Of a stretch of 5,941 bases of DNA, positions 5,560-5,941 are shown one piece after another (position 1 is the stretch's first letter; each line of letters opens with the position of its first letter). Source of the stretch: Nocardioidaceae bacterium. GTDB taxonomy: Bacteria > Actinomycetota > Actinomycetes > Propionibacteriales > Nocardioidaceae. A program made the position numbers and the translations under genes. The notes under the pieces were generated by a model that saw nothing but the letters and a program-made list of their open reading frames with translations, searched no databases and was not told the origin of the DNA. The DNA lies in assembly GCA_013696065.1 (NCBI GenBank), contig JACCZJ010000113.1, positions 1 to 5,941 of the forward strand, read 5' to 3'.

Positions 5560-5941
5560 GCCGGCACCGCCTCGACGGTGGCCGCGTGCGGGGTCGAGGC
5601 GACAGGCAGGAGTGCGATCAAGATCGCGGCAAGGGGAAGCCACGGCAGCTGTGGCCACGTCAGTGGTGACAGTGACGGGTTGAGATTCGCCGCATCGACG
5701 CGCGAGGTCACCGTCATGAGGACACCAGCAGCCAGTCCCGAAGCTGCCGTGACCAGCTCAGCCAGTCGCCAGTGATCCGGCCGGTAGCTGGTGCGTGTGA
5801 CCCCCCTGCCGGATAGCGAGATCCCGACCACGCCGAGAGCAATGGCACCCAACAACACCGGAGTCGCCAGCTGGCGAGGCGCGGTGCCGTCGAGGAGCGC
5901 GTAGGCGCCGATCGTCATACCAGCCAACCCCGCCACCATGC
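5556..5941 (-). CDS. ECF transporter T component, C-terminal part (EcfT/CbiQ-like), 5' end outside window
   Basis: The last 127 residues seen are the C-terminal half of the membrane coupling protein that links the ATPases to the S subunit. The frame is open to the window edge; the family is usually about 250-300 residues, so the start is missing. Hydrophobic segments lie near visible residues 5-18, 24-43, 60-78 and 99-115. The stretch SGRGVTRTSYRPDHWR (43-58) resembles the cytoplasmic coupling region of EcfT, where an Ala-Arg-Gly-type motif docks into the ATPase grooves, and the RTSYRPD wording is typical of actinobacterial members. Its stop overlaps the ATPase start (GTGA, 5556-5559), so the genes are co-translated. 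The family call rests on this motif, the membrane pattern and the operon context. Confidence 0.75.
   Translation of the reverse strand, partial: MVAGLAGMTIGAYALLDGTAPRQLATPVLLGAIALGVVGISLSGRGVTRTSYRPDHWRLAELVTAASGLAAGVLMTVTSRVDAANLNPSLSPLTWPQLPWLPLAAILIALLPVASTPHAATVEAVPA

Overview
This 5.9 kb window is GC-rich bacterial DNA with GTG starts, Shine-Dalgarno motifs, very tight gene packing and protein types that point to an actinomycete, probably in the Micrococcales/Propionibacteriales range. That placement is inferred from gene content and codon use, since no 16S or other marker is present. Every gene is chromosomal in style. I see no mobile element, CRISPR array, tRNA or rRNA.

Left part (1-2836): two divergent units linked to aerobic phenylacetate degradation. 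On the minus strand, 85-1767 is a stand-alone aldehyde dehydrogenase of the actinobacterial PaaN type. Its 3' flank (1-84) holds an unusually elaborate palindromic structure, a probable terminator. On the plus strand, a GNAT acetyltransferase (1887-2363) and a PaaI-type hotdog thioesterase (2360-2836) overlap by four bases and form a translationally coupled pair. The 119 bp between the divergent units (1768-1886) must hold both promoters and contains inverted repeats that could be operator sites. PaaN oxidises the ring-opened semialdehyde of the pathway. PaaI salvages CoA from stalled hydroxylated or epoxidised CoA thioesters. The role of the GNAT enzyme is unknown.

Middle (2837-2942): a short intergenic region where transcription converges. 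It carries a three-segment nested hairpin that probably serves as a terminator for one or both sides.

Right part (2943-5941): a minus-strand operon encoding a complete-looking dedicated energy-coupling-factor (ECF) vitamin/micronutrient transporter in the order T (membrane coupling protein, 5' end outside the window), A-A (two ATPases fused in one chain), S (substrate-binding membrane protein). The genes overlap (GTGA at T/A; 8 or 41 nt at A/S). The layout resembles the actinobacterial T-U-V type ECF modules, of which the cobalamin-linked CbrTUV is the best-known example, but the substrate cannot be read from this sequence.

I found no clear new biological system. The points most worth following up are the overlapping inverted repeats after paaN, the coupling of a COG3818-like GNAT to PaaI, the unassigned substrate of the ECF transporter, and the possible operators in the divergent promoter region.
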